NCBI GenBank assembly: GCA_036365145.1
Contig: JAEOAD010000012.1
Coordinates: 41,546,501-41,610,500, forward strand
Reading direction: 5' to 3'
Origin: Orientallactaga sibirica
Lineage: Eukaryota > Chordata > Mammalia > Rodentia > Dipodidae
Length of the DNA stretch: 64,000 bases
Of the stretch, positions 52,942 to 62,907 are shown in pieces; the stretch's first letter is position 1, and each line of letters begins with the position of its first letter. The notes under the pieces were generated by a model that was given only the letters and a program-made list of their open reading frames with translations, had not been told where the DNA came from and ran no database searches. Both the position numbers and the translations under genes were made by a program.

Positions 52942-53160
52942 ATATCCATGACCTCACAGTGCCTGTTACTACCTACACAAGACCATCATAATAGGAGGTG
53001 AAGATCATGACATCAAAATAAAGAGAGACTGATTGAGAAGGGAAGGGGATATGATGGAGAGTGGAGTTTCAAAGGGGAAAGTGGGGGGAATTACCATGGG
53101 TTATTGTCTACAATTATGCAACTTGTCAATAAAAAACCCTAAAAATAGAAAAAAATTAAA
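52942..53160 (+). repeat. LINE-1 3' end, 5' truncated
   Basis: Phrases CATAATAGGAGGTGAAGATC, GGAAGGGGATATGATGGAG and CAATAAAAAACCC agree with a rodent L1 3' UTR as I remember it, followed by an A-rich tail. Confidence 0.7.
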
Positions 53161-53167
53161 AAGAAAT

Positions 53168-53352
53168 TAATCCAGGTGTGGTGGTACATGCCTTTTAATC
53201 CCAGCACTTGAGAGGAAGAGGTAGGAGGATTGCCATGAGTTCAAGGCCACCCTGATTCTACATAGTGAATCCCAGGTCAGCAGGGACTATAGTGAAACCC
53301 AACCTTCACAAACAAACAAACAAACAAACAAACAAACAAACAAACAAACAAA
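53168..53352 (+). repeat. B1 SINE with (CAAA)n tail
   Basis: Sense B1; about eleven CAAA units at 53308-53352. Confidence 0.9.
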
Positions 53353-53519
53353 CCATATATATATAATCACTAGCCTTGCCACTGCACTAAACAGTGACTA
53401 TTTTCCTTTCATTTATCTTTATTGAATTAAAGTGCAGGCTTTTCCCCATCTTCACTTTGTGAATAGTCCTGTATAGTTTGCCTAGTAGTTTATTTTATCC
53501 ATTGTTATAATTCATCATT
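53353..53519. other. Unassigned sequence
   Basis: AT microsatellite remnant then single-copy A/T-rich DNA. Confidence 0.4.
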
Positions 53520-53706
53520 TTTTTAATAAGAAAGAGACAGCAAGGGGGGAGAGAGAATTGGCCTTGCCAAACTCCAGACAGGTGCACCACCTTGTGCACA
53601 TGCCTTACCTTATGCATGCGTCACCTTTTGTGTCTGGCTTATGTGGGATCTGGCAATCAAACATGATTTCTTAGGCTTCAAGGGCAAGCACCATCTCTCC
53701 AGTCCT
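53520..53706 (-). repeat. DIP-like SINE, expanded-middle variant
   Basis: GCACATGCCTTACCTTATGC then ATGCGTCACCTTTTGTGTC; one part near the head is lost. The AATTTATCATTTT that follows repeats AATTCATCATTTT at 53510. Confidence 0.84.
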
Positions 53707-53730
53707 AATTTATCATTTTCTTTTTTTTTT

Positions 53731-53938
53731 AAATATATTTTTAATTAAATTATTTATTTATTTGAGAGAGAGAAAGAGAGGAAATGAATGGGCGTGCCAG
53801 GGCCTCCAGCCACTGCAAACGAACTCCATATGCATTTGCCCCTTGTGCATCTGGCTTACATGGGTCATGGAGAATTGAATTGAGATCCTTTGGCTTTGCA
53901 GGCAAACACCTTAACCACTAAGCCATTTCTCCAGCCCC
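53731..53938 (-). repeat. DIP-like SINE
   Basis: Antisense copy; TCATCATTTTG follows, close to the flank of the preceding SINE, so the two were inserted close together. Confidence 0.9.
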
Positions 53939-54573
53939 TCATCATTTTGTTTTGAGTTTGCTAACCTTTTCTCTCTTCCTGACCTAGAGTTCCCACTATG
54001 TCTTCTTTTTAAAAGCTAATCCTTTTCTGAGGAATGCCTTTATTCATACTTTAGCAAATTAAGATTGCTCTAAAATTTCCAGTCCAATACCTCTTTGAGG
54101 TTTATTTTGGTTCTAGCATTTGGCTTTTTGAAAAACTATCATAAATACTTGTATCATTGGAGACTCCTCACATATGTACAGTTTGAATCAAAAGAGTCAA
54201 CCTGAAATGTTTGGGTATCCCATAGAAGATTCAATAGAATAGAAGTCACTCCAAAACTGGCAGGAGTCTGACTGTGCCATATGGCTTCCCAGAGCCTTTC
54301 AGGCCTGGTGGTACTATTCACACCGTCAGGCATTTGAGTCCACCAAGTTACTCCCATAAACTCAGTTCATATGGATGAATGCTATGACTAGATCCCATAA
54401 ATTGGTGGTATCCAGACACATTTACAGGGCAGTCATTAGTATAGGTTATGCTGTGGCAGGAAACAGGCAGATTCAGCAAGTTATCTATGACACCCAGGAA
54501 TTTATTGCATCTTATTTCTAATATCAATAGCAACACAGGGAGCCAGTTGTCTGGACCCCATTCATATTCTTCC
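53939..54573. other. Unassigned island
   Basis: About 0.63 kb without SINE. Two overlapping minus-strand open frames (54154-54357, 54348-54536) are not recognised. Could be an old retroelement remnant or single-copy DNA. Confidence 0.4.
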
Positions 54574-54728
54574 TTTTTTTTTTGGTTTTTCGAGGTAGGG
54601 TCTCACTCTAGCTCAGGCTGATCTGGAATTCACTATGTAGTCTCAGGGTGGCCTTGAACCCACGGCAATCCTCCTACCTCTGCCTCCCAAGTGCTGGGAT
54701 TAAAGGCATGTGCCACCAATGCCCGGCC
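54574..54728 (-). repeat. B1 SINE
   Basis: Flanked by CTCATATTCTTCC-like words (CATATTCTTCCTTTTT at 54562 and 54730). Confidence 0.92.
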
Positions 54729-54787
54729 TCATATTCTTCCTTTTTAGGACGAAGTTGTATTATTTTCACTAAATGAGTTCTTTTAAT

Positions 54788-54987
54788 ATTTTATTTTTAT
54801 TAATTAATTAATTTATGAGAGAGAGAGAGAGAGAATGAGTGCTCTAGGGCCTCTAATCACTGCAAACAAACTCCAGATACACGTTCCACCTTGTTCATCT
54901 GGCTTATGTGGTTTCTGGGGACTCAAACTTAGGTTCTTAGGCTTTGCAGGCAAGTGCCTTAATTGCTAAGCTTTCTCTCCAGCCCTT
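54788..54987 (-). repeat. DIP-like SINE
   Basis: Antisense copy with TTAATTAATTAATT in the tail. Confidence 0.9.
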
Positions 54988-55024
54988 ATAAGGATTTTAG
55001 ATCTGAAAAAAAGAGTTACTTTGA

Positions 55025-55111
55025 GTAGATTTAAAGAGAATGGGTGCTCAAGAGCCTTTAGTCACTGCAGACAAACGCCAGACACAAGCACCACCTTATG
55101 CATCTGGCTTA
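55025..55111 (-). repeat. DIP-like SINE fragment
   Basis: Antisense middle part only, ending at GCATCTGGCTTATGA where a B1 fragment begins. Confidence 0.78.
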
Positions 55112-55235
55112 TGATATAGGAGGATCGCCATGAGTTCAAGGCCATCCAGAGACTACATAGTAATTTCCAGTACAGCCTGGACTAGAGTGAGATCCTACAT
55201 TGAAAAACAAAAGCAAAACAAAACAAAAATCTGAG
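55112..55235 (+). repeat. B1 SINE, 5' truncated
   Basis: Starts at TAGGAGGATCGCCATGAG, fused to a SINE fragment of opposite strand. Confidence 0.85.
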
Positions 55236-55527
55236 TTTAAAAATTACATAAAATATATGATCTTGTTTACTTCTCTTCCTTAAAGCATTTCCTTTTATTA
55301 ATGAAACTGTATGGTGGTGTTATGAGGTGTATTATTTAGAGTTAGGTGAGAGGAATGTTAATATGGGAAAATTCAAGGCTATAAACATTTTGATCCAAGA
55401 AATCACAGTTCATCTGTTGTTTGAACATACTTCTTTGAGATGTCATTAGGAAAACCTATGATATCTCTGTAGGCAATAATGACTTTCATCAGCTGTGTTG
55501 AAGTTTCTTTTTTAAAAAATATTTTTT
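55236..55527. other. Unassigned sequence
   Basis: About 0.29 kb, nothing recognised. Confidence 0.4.
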
Positions 55528-55660
55528 TATGCCAGGCATGGTGGCACATGCCTTTAATCCCAGCACTCACAAGACAGAGGTAGGAGGATTGCCGTGAGTT
55601 TGAGGCCAGTCTGAGACTGCATAGTGAATTCCAGGTCAGCCTGGGCTAGAACAAATATAT
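55528..55660 (+). repeat. B1 SINE
   Basis: Sense B1 ending early at CTGGGCTAGAACA. Confidence 0.88.
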
Positions 55661-55663
55661 ATA

Positions 55664-55779
55664 TTGTTCTCCAGGTCCCACATAAGCCAGATGCACATGA
55701 TGACACATGCTTCTGGAGTTCATTTGCAGTGGCTAGAAGCCCTGGCATGCCTATTCTCACTCTTCCTCTCTGTCTCAAA

Positions 55780-55814
<35 letters not shown>

Positions 55815-55836
55815 ATGAAATAAATAAATCTTTTAA
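55664..55836 (+). repeat. DIP-like SINE, 5' truncated, with (AAAT)n
   Basis: Begins at the B-box end (GTTCTCCAGGTCCCAC), tail of about 13 AAAT units. Confidence 0.87.
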
Positions 55837-56195
55837 AAAATCACTGGCAAAGTTGATTGAAGCTTTTGAGTTTCCTTGGCCAATTATCTCCTTATGAAAT
55901 ATTTTTTTGGATGTCCTATGAAAATGTTGAAGGACTATATGAGCCATCTCTGCTAAAGGGAGATATTACACATTATTGCAAGTACTTGTGGAATAATAAC
56001 TAAAAATTCAAAATTGGTTGCAGATTCTTTGCACAGCAAGCTTCTAGGAGACAGAGAACTAAATGAATGGGAGCTAAAACCAGATAATTTAATCTGCTGG
56101 AGAAGAGACCACATCAAAGTTTTCTTCAGTCTTGCTGGGAAGGATGTTATCAGGTACTCCAACCACCTCCTGTGCAGCAGAACTTCAAGGTTATG
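55837..56195. other. Unassigned sequence
   Basis: About 0.36 kb single-copy, nothing recognised. Confidence 0.4.
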
Positions 56196-56314
56196 GAAGT
56201 TCATGGTCATGCCCAGCTGTTTATGTGGGTCCTGGGAATTGAACTCAGTCTATCAGGATTCCTCATGCTTAAACAGGAAATGCTTGTAACCACTCAATCA
56301 TTTCTCCAGCCCTT
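56196..56314 (-). repeat. B4-type SINE fragment
   Basis: GTCATGCCCAGCTGTTTATG, GTCCTGGGAATTGAACTCAG, CATTTCTCCAGCCC: B1-like end plus ID-like head in antisense. Confidence 0.65.
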
Positions 56315-56377
56315 GGTTTATTTTTTCAATGATAAGAATGATAAGAATAAATAAAATAGTTTTATTAAAAAAAAAAA

Positions 56378-56528
56378 AAGAAGCCGGGCATGGTGGTGCA
56401 TGCCTTTAATCCCAGCACTCTGGAGGCAAGAGGTAGGAGGATCACCATGAGCTCAAGGTCCACAGGTCAACCTGGGCTAGAGTGAGACCCTACCTCAAAA
56501 AACAAAACAAAACAAACAAAAAAGCCCT
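56378..56528 (+). repeat. B1 SINE, internally deleted
   Basis: GAGCTCAAGGTCCACAGGTC shows a lost centre; CAAAA-rich tail. Confidence 0.88.
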
Positions 56529-57289
56529 ACCCAAGGTTTAGATGTGTTCTCTTTCTCTCATTGCCAACATTTTAATTTTAAGTATGTATTTTCCCTTATC
56601 TTTATAAACTCACTAACTTGCTTCACTGTTTCATTCTGAATTTTTTTTTTTTGCAGTATTAATAAGGATCTGGCTTTACTTTAGTGGAAGTCCCTAAAGG
56701 GTCCAGTCTCAGACTGCTTGCTGGTGGCAGTGCTGGGTTGTGCCTTCTCAGTCCACTGACAGTCACAATGAAAACGCTATATAGCAGGCCACATTTTACA
56801 ACTAGATTAGATTAAAACAGTTGTACAGTAAAATTAGTTCCATGAACCCTGTGCAATTCAGCAGGAATGCCCCAAGTAGGAATAATTCTTTGTAATAGAA
56901 TCTTTCCTGTGGCTAAGCTGGTAGCTTTCTAGTCGGAGAAAGTTTCAACCCATTGGAAAAATATGCTAACTAGCAGTAGGACATATTTATACCCTTGTGT
57001 CAGAAGTGTTTGCATAAAATCTAATTGCCAAGTTTCAGTGAGGAGAAATATCCTTATGATCCATGGATCAGTCTGCTGGGATTATGTTTGGGACAAATCA
57101 AGCACTTTTTTAAACCTTGTGAGCTATTGTTGGGGAGCATTTCCAGAAATATTACTTACCCCAAAAGACAGTTTTCTCTGCTGCTCAATGTATTAAATTA
57201 TGTATGTATTTCAGAAGAGAAAATTGGAGACAAGGGTATTATGAGTTTTTCATTAAGTCATAACCTAAGATTTCTTTTTGTATTAGTTA
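56529..57289. other. Unassigned single-copy sequence
   Basis: About 0.76 kb without SINE. Open frames on the + strand (56963-57196, 57025-57315) lack recognisable motifs and splice context. Confidence 0.45.
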
Positions 57290-58697
57290 TGTATATAGTG
57301 TGTGCACAGCCATGATGGTACCATCCTGAGCCTTCTCCCTGTCCTCCCCCCATGGGTAATGTGGGTCTTGCCTTATGGGAGTAGCCATCAATTATGGGCG
57401 AGAGGCAATGACTGTGCATAATGACCCAACTCATGGCTCTAGCAATCTTTCCGCCCCTTCTTCCGTGAATTTCCCTGAGCCATGTTGGGTTCATTTTAGG
57501 TCTATTTCAGTGATGAGGTCTCAGGAGTCTCTGTGTCTCTGGATATCTGATTTGGTAGGGGTTGAGTGTTCTTTGTGTCTATCTCCCTCACCCTTGTGCT
57601 GGTACCAGATTCACAGATAAAGGAGCACTCTTGCTCATTTCCCCAATAACTCTATTGCTTCAGCTGGTGCCCTGTTGAGGTGCGATGGGATGATTCTCTC
57701 CTCAGGTTTTGCATCCATCTGAAAGAGAGAAGCAGATTCTCCAACACAGAGTGAGGTTGGTGCAAGATACATGGATAACCATTATTATTTTAGAGAGAAT
57801 TTAGTAGGTGTAGGCCCTCTTTATCCCACTATTGGGGGGAGCTTAATATTGGAAAGCAGGCTCATTTTTGGATATGGTTCTGACTTGTTTCCCTGTTCCA
57901 GGTATGGGTTCCATTTCACTGAGCAGATCCATTAGCCAAATCAAGAGCAGTTGGTAACCCACCATGGCAGTGTGCCAGTACTGCACTTGTGTGAGCATCA
58001 CATCAGGTTGTTTGCTGCTGAGTAGATTAGACCACGAGTTGCTTACACAGATGTTGGTCATTTTCCCCCAGTCACTCATGTAGTACGTTCTGGCACTAGA
58101 CAAGCTAACTGTCTGGGGACTGACTCTCTTCCAGATTCCAGCCAGGTCTCTTCATGTTCCATCCCAACAGCAGATGGTGTCTTCAGCAGTAGGGTCTTAC
58201 CATTAACCTCTCATGGATCATCAAGTACTCTGACAGAAATTTGTCTTCTTTTGGGAAACCTTGTAGGTCTCACTGATCAACAGCTCATTGTGGATGTTAA
58301 CTACATGCTGGTACTGGGAGTTACAGGTCAGTGCCAAGGGGAAAGAAGAAAGAAAAATATAGGTAATATGAAAGAGAAAGAGAAGAAGAGAAAGAAGAGG
58401 GAGTGACAGAGAGAGAAACAGGAGAAGATTGAGGTTAGTCTTCATCATACCCTCTCCAGGCCCCTGTGATTCAGGTATTCTCTCCAAGCACCTGATACAG
58501 GTTCGACCTTTTAGTATGTCTTTCAGGATATAGGATTTTATGGTACCATTTCCATTTGGGTCCAGCTTTTTGTCCCCTCACCCCTTGTTCCCCCCCCCCA
58601 CCATCCCTATTATCTAGTCCTGGAGATGTTTATTAGGTGTGTCAGCATCTCAGGCAAATTCAGGTTAGAAGCCACAAATGAGTGAGACCATGCGACA
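57290..58697 (-). repeat. LINE-1 3' region
   Basis: 1.4 kb, least broken of the three related fragments. From the left: GTAGCCATCAATTATGGGCG, CCTGAGCCATGTTGGGTTC, GTATGTCTTTCAGGATATAG, GAGTGAGACCATGCGACATT, the last close to a well-known antisense L1 3' phrase. No ORF2 protein frame visible; a minus-strand frame 58221-58487 is not convincing. Confidence 0.65.
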
Positions 58698-58843
58698 TTT
58701 TTTTTTTTTTTTTTTTTCTTTCTTTTTTTTTTTTTTTTTCCGAGGTAGGGTCTCCCTCTAGCCCAGGCTGACCTGGAATTCACTATGTTGTCTCAGGGTG
58801 GCCTTGAGTGCTAGGATTAAAGGCATGCACCACCAAGCCCAGC
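58698..58843 (-). repeat. B1 SINE, internally deleted
   Basis: Long poly(T) at left, then GGTGGCCTTGAGTGCTAGG shows a missing centre. It cuts off the L1 above. Confidence 0.88.
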
Positions 58844-58852
58844 TAAAGTCAC

Positions 58853-59012
58853 TTTTGTTTGTTGTTTGGTTTTTCGAGGTAGGGTCTTGCTGTATCCCAG
58901 GCTGACCTGGGATGCACTATGTAATCTCAGGGTGGCCTTGAACTCACAGTGATCCTCCTACTTCTGCCTCTGGAGTGCTGAGATTAAAGGCATGCACCAT
59001 CATGCCCAGCTA
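58853..59012 (-). repeat. B1 SINE
   Basis: Second antisense B1, GTTTGTTG at left. Confidence 0.9.
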
Positions 59013-59214
59013 TAACCTAAGATTCCTTAGGGAACTGACTTTATAGCCCTTTTGTTGCCTGAGGTGTTTTTCTCACTGTGAGCTGCAGAAGGCAGCTAGT
59101 GATGAACCCATGCAATGTAGACTCTTTCAGAACCTGTCTTTCAGCTCAGACAGTGCAGCTTTTGCTTCATCAGCCACATTATTACCTTGTACTTCACTTT
59201 TTCTGTCTTTGATC

Positions 59215-59566
59215 TTTATGTGTATGTGCATGCCCATGCATGCACACGTGTTTGAGTGTGAGAGTGTGGCTGTGCACATGTCACAGGGACTGCAGAGGTT
59301 AGAGGACAACCTTAGGTGTTGGTCCTCACCTTCCCCCTTGTTTAAGGCAAAGTCTCTTATTGTTTGCCAGTGCATATACCAGGCTAGCTTATCTGTGAGC
59401 AGCTTCTGGGGATTCTCCTGTCTCTGCCTCCCGTCTTCTCTTCAGAGTGCTGGAATTATAGATGCACACTACCATATCTGGCTTTACGTGGATTCTCAAG
59501 ATCCAAACTCAAGCTCTCATGCTTGCATGGCGAGTACATTATCCAATGAGCCTTCTTCCCAGCCCA
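59215..59566 (-). repeat. B4-family SINE (RSINE2-like)
   Basis: TG-rich start (GTGTATGTGCATGCCCATGC), AGAGGACAACCTTAGGTG, GTTTGCCAGTGCATATACC and a CTTCTTCCCAGCCC end. Nearly full length in antisense; recognised from memory. Confidence 0.75.
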
Positions 59567-59924
59567 TATTTTGCTTCTTCAGTATTTGTTTTAGAATGTT
59601 GCAGGAATTTAAAATGATTATTTTGGCAAGTGTGTAGCATCCAGCAATTCTGAGATCTGTTGACTATTTTGAATAGGTTGTCCAGAGAAAGTTATAAATT
59701 CTCTTTATTTCTATAACCTAGCAACTGGGGTAGCCATGTACTACTCTAAATGTGTAGAAACTATTGGATAAATATTAGTTGTTTTGTCTTTTACTCAATG
59801 ACATGCTCTAGTTACATCTATGAGTTCAGCCATTTGAGCCGATAAAGGAGTACTCTCAAATATACTGACTAGCATATTCTACCTAGAAATGTCATTGTTT
59901 ATCTTACAAATAAGAATTATCAGT
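59567..59924. other. Unassigned sequence
   Basis: About 0.36 kb, nothing recognised. Confidence 0.4.
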
Positions 59925-60058
59925 TGGATTTGGGATGTAGCTCAATTGATAGAATTGATAGAGTGCTTGCCTACCAGGCATGAAACACATAAACTGGGTG
60001 TCATGGTATATGCCTAAAATCCAAGCATTCAGGAAGTACAGACAGTCAGGTCAAAAGT
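59925..60058 (+). repeat. ID/B4-type SINE remnant
   Basis: TTGGGATGTAGCTCAATTG with a repeated TAGAATTGATAGA, then a worn B1-like segment ATGCCTAAAATCCAAGC. Confidence 0.6.
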
Positions 60059-60064
60059 TCAGAC

Positions 60065-60187
60065 AGCTGGGCATGGTGGCACATACCTTTAATCCCAGTT
60101 CTCAGGAGGCTGAAGTAGGAGGATTGCCATGAGTTCAAGACCAGCCTGGTCTAGAGTGAGACCCTTCCTTAAAAACAAAACAAAAAT
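60065..60187 (+). repeat. B1 SINE
   Basis: Sense B1, shortened before GTCTAGAGTGAGACCC; AACAAAACAAAA tail. Confidence 0.87.
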
Positions 60188-60190
60188 AGC

Positions 60191-60959
60191 TCAGAATTGT
60201 CTTCAGCTACAAGTTTGAGGCCAGTGTGAATTCCACAGGACCCTGTCTCAAACAAAATTCACCCGTAAACAAAATTCTACATTCACAATGGATTTTTCCA
60301 ATCGTTTTTTTTTTTCCAGCAGAAAAGTCTATATATCTGTTTTCTGAGCAGCTATTTTTATCCTTCTGTATTTCATATGGCAAAAGAAGTGAATGAGAGG
60401 ATGAAAAGAATTGCATCACTCCAGAGAAACATTTGAAGATAGTACCAAAATAGCTCATAAAAAGTTAGATTGCTCACTGAGTCATATTGACTATAATGTG
60501 AATTTAGCAAAAGTTAACAGAGGAGGGTCCATAGATGGTGAGAGGAGACCCTAAGATGAATTCCTCAGCTGTTCCCAGCAGAGCAGCAGAGGCACAGATG
60601 GCCTCCATAGATGCTGATTGTCCGCTGGTCACTGAGTCTGATTGCTTAGTATCTCGGGGGCCTATGCTTTTCTCTGTTTCAGAATCAATACTCCCCATGT
60701 GTTTCCTTCTTCCTTGTGAATACAAAGGTTAAAGGGAAATGGTAATTTGGGGTCCCTAAAGCAGAAGCTTGGTTTATTGCTATCTTCGAAGCTTTAATTG
60801 CTGTCTCTTCCTCTAGATTTAATTGGATGGCATCTGGTCCCTCTTATGTTTGTTACTTATATAGTGGTTGAGCAGCTAGCAAATAATTTGGAATCCAATT
60901 TCAACAATAGTCAGTCAGTCTCTTGTATTTTATGAGCAAGGAGTAAGGAACTATATCTT
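60191..60959. other. Unassigned single-copy sequence
   Basis: About 0.77 kb, SINE-free. The overlapping open frames at 60504-60732 on both strands show no recognised domain. Confidence 0.45.
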
Positions 60960-61117
60960 TTCTTTTTCTTTTGAAACAAGATTTTTCTATATAGCCCAGA
61001 CTGGCCTGGAACTCACTATATATACATAGCCCTGGCTGACTTCAAACTCACAGCAATCCTCCTGCCTCCACTTCCTGAGTACTAAGATTTCAGGCATGAG
61101 CCATCACACCTAGCTTT
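60960..61117 (-). repeat. Old B1-type SINE
   Basis: GAAACAAGATTTTTCTATAT, GGCCTGGAACTCACTATATA, ATGAGCCATCACACC; diverged antisense B1. Confidence 0.72.
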
Positions 61118-61369
61118 AGAAAAAACTAATAGCTCTTCTGATAAAGTAATTTAAACAAAAAGCTCTTATAATAGCAGGTCAGAATTTATAAGTAATCCTG
61201 GGGTCACTATATGAACTATGTATTTAACTTCCTGATGGATGACAAAGTTGCATTTCATCATTGGCCCTTTATAGCTACTTGTCTAATAAGATGATTTATC
61301 TCTGAGGTATCACATAAAGAAAAAACAGTAAGAGTATGTCATCCACAAACAAAATTAAAACATACTCAA
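61118..61369. other. Unassigned sequence
   Basis: About 0.25 kb, nothing recognised. Confidence 0.4.
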
Positions 61370-61520
61370 GCCGGGCATGGTGGTGCACACCTTTAATCCC
61401 AGCACTCAGGAGGCAGAGGTAGGAGGATTGCCATGAGTTGGAGGCCACCCTGAGACTACATAGTGAATTACAGGTCAGCCTGGGCTAGAGTGAGACCCTA
61501 CCTCAAAATAACCAAAAAAC
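61370..61520 (+). repeat. B1 SINE
   Basis: Sense B1, starts AGCCGGGCATGGTGGTGC. Confidence 0.92.
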
Positions 61521-61680
61521 AGGGCCGGGCGTGGTGGCGCACACCTTTAATCCCAGCACTTGGGAGGCAGAGGCAGGAGGATTGCCATGAGTTCGAGGCC
61601 ACCCTGAGACTGCATAGTGAATTCCACATCAGCCTGGACCAGAGTGAGACCCTACCTCGCAAAAAAAAAAAAAAAAATTA
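61521..61680 (+). repeat. B1 SINE
   Basis: Second sense B1 in the tail of the first. AATTAAAACATACTC before the pair (61352) and AATTAAAGCATACTC after it (61677) mark the duplicated target. Confidence 0.92.
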
Positions 61681-61727
61681 AAGCATACTCATGAAAAAAT
61701 TGTAAATTTTGTAATTTAGTTTTTATT

Positions 61728-61871
61728 TTTTGTTTGTTTTGCTTTGAGACAGTACCTCATGTAGCACAGGCTGGCCTTGAACTCACTATGTAGCTGGGAT
61801 GACATTGAACTCCTGATCCTTCTACCTTCCAAATAATTGGACTATAGGTGCATATCTTTATGCCTGGTCAC
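61728..61871 (-). repeat. Old B1-type SINE
   Basis: TTTGAGACAGTACCTCATGT to ATCTTTATGCCTGG, diverged antisense copy. Confidence 0.7.
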
Positions 61872-62262
61872 ATGTTGATTTTTAGGATTTGGGAGAAATA
61901 AATCCCTATTTGTGCCCATGAATAATGACAACTACAAATATATTAAATCACATCAGAAATACCAGACACCTGAGCTTGTCAGTCACAGCCGGTAACTCTC
62001 TTCCCCTGGCACTGTAAAAGAAGAAGCACCCCAAGCCCAAGCGTGACAGGCACGGTGGCTAGTCACCCAGCCACTGACACAGGGAAGGACTCTGCTTCTG
62101 TCCCCATGCTCAAACTCGAGCCCATGACACTCAGCCCACTCCATATTTTCAGTGTGTCCCCATGACACCACAGTCCAAGCATATTGTCATTTTACCCATG
62201 AAAAGACAAATTTTTGATGCAACTTTGATGCCTGAGAAAGGCACTATCAAGATTTCATGCTG
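61872..62262. other. Unassigned sequence
   Basis: About 0.39 kb, rather GC-rich from 61980 to 62170; no exon or promoter recognised. Confidence 0.4.
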
Positions 62263-62303
62263 AGGACTGGGGAGATGGCTAAGTGGTTATGGCACTTACC
62301 TGC
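62263..62303 (+). repeat. DIP-like SINE, head, cut by an LTR element
   Basis: GGACTGGGGAGATGGCTAAG to CACTTACCTGC, after which the LTR begins. The rest of the SINE should lie beyond the window. Confidence 0.85.
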
Positions 62304-62880
62304 TGTGGTAGTTTGAATATATGTCCCCCAATATATTCAGTGTTTTATTAGTTATAGTTTGCATCTGCAATCACCTTGCTAGAGGCAATGTCACTGGGGG
62401 CCGGTCTTAAGGTGTAGGTTTGAGATTCCATTGTAAAGATATGCAAATGTGCCTAGCAGGAGTTCCTGAAGTGTGCTGTGTGACCTTTTGGCTGTAGTTT
62501 TGCTCTGTGTGCTGTGGTGGCTGGCTGGTTTCTCTCTCTCTCCCCCACCTGGCTGCCGGTGCTGCTAGCTGCTTGCCACTGGGTACTAGCTGCTTGGTGT
62601 TTTCTGCTTGGTACTTGCTGCTTGATGTTGCTGCTCTCCAGTGTGGACTGAAGACCAGGGTGGACTGAAGAGCAGCGTCTCTCCAGGAAGCCTCCAGGCC
62701 TTCAGTGCTGGATTGGGACTGCTGAGGCCTCCAGCCTCGTGGACTGAGCAGCTACCGGGTTTCTTGATTCTCGGACCTGCAACCTGCTATTGCTGGACTG
62801 TGTAAGCTAATCCAATAAATTTCCTTTTAATACAATTCATTCTGTCCATTCTGTTCCTCTAGAGAACCCTGACTAATACA
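62304..62880 (+). repeat. MaLR LTR, family B, 5' LTR
   Basis: Longer than the family B solo LTR at 36210 by a GCT/CTG-rich central segment (about 62520-62640). Confidence 0.85.
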
Positions 62881-62886
62881 GTAAAG

Positions 62887-62907
62887 TGGTACCGAGGAGA
62901 GTGGGGT
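62887..62907 (+). other. Putative primer-binding site
   Basis: TGGTACC, AGGAG and TGGGGT occur in order with small insertions, close to the complement of a tRNA-Leu 3' end, the primer type I associate with ERVL/MaLR. Six bases after the LTR end. Confidence 0.5.

Noticed and set aside
59110..59637. 175-codon plus-strand frame, the longest after the Tmem19 exons
   Set aside because: Most of it reads through an antisense B4-type SINE.
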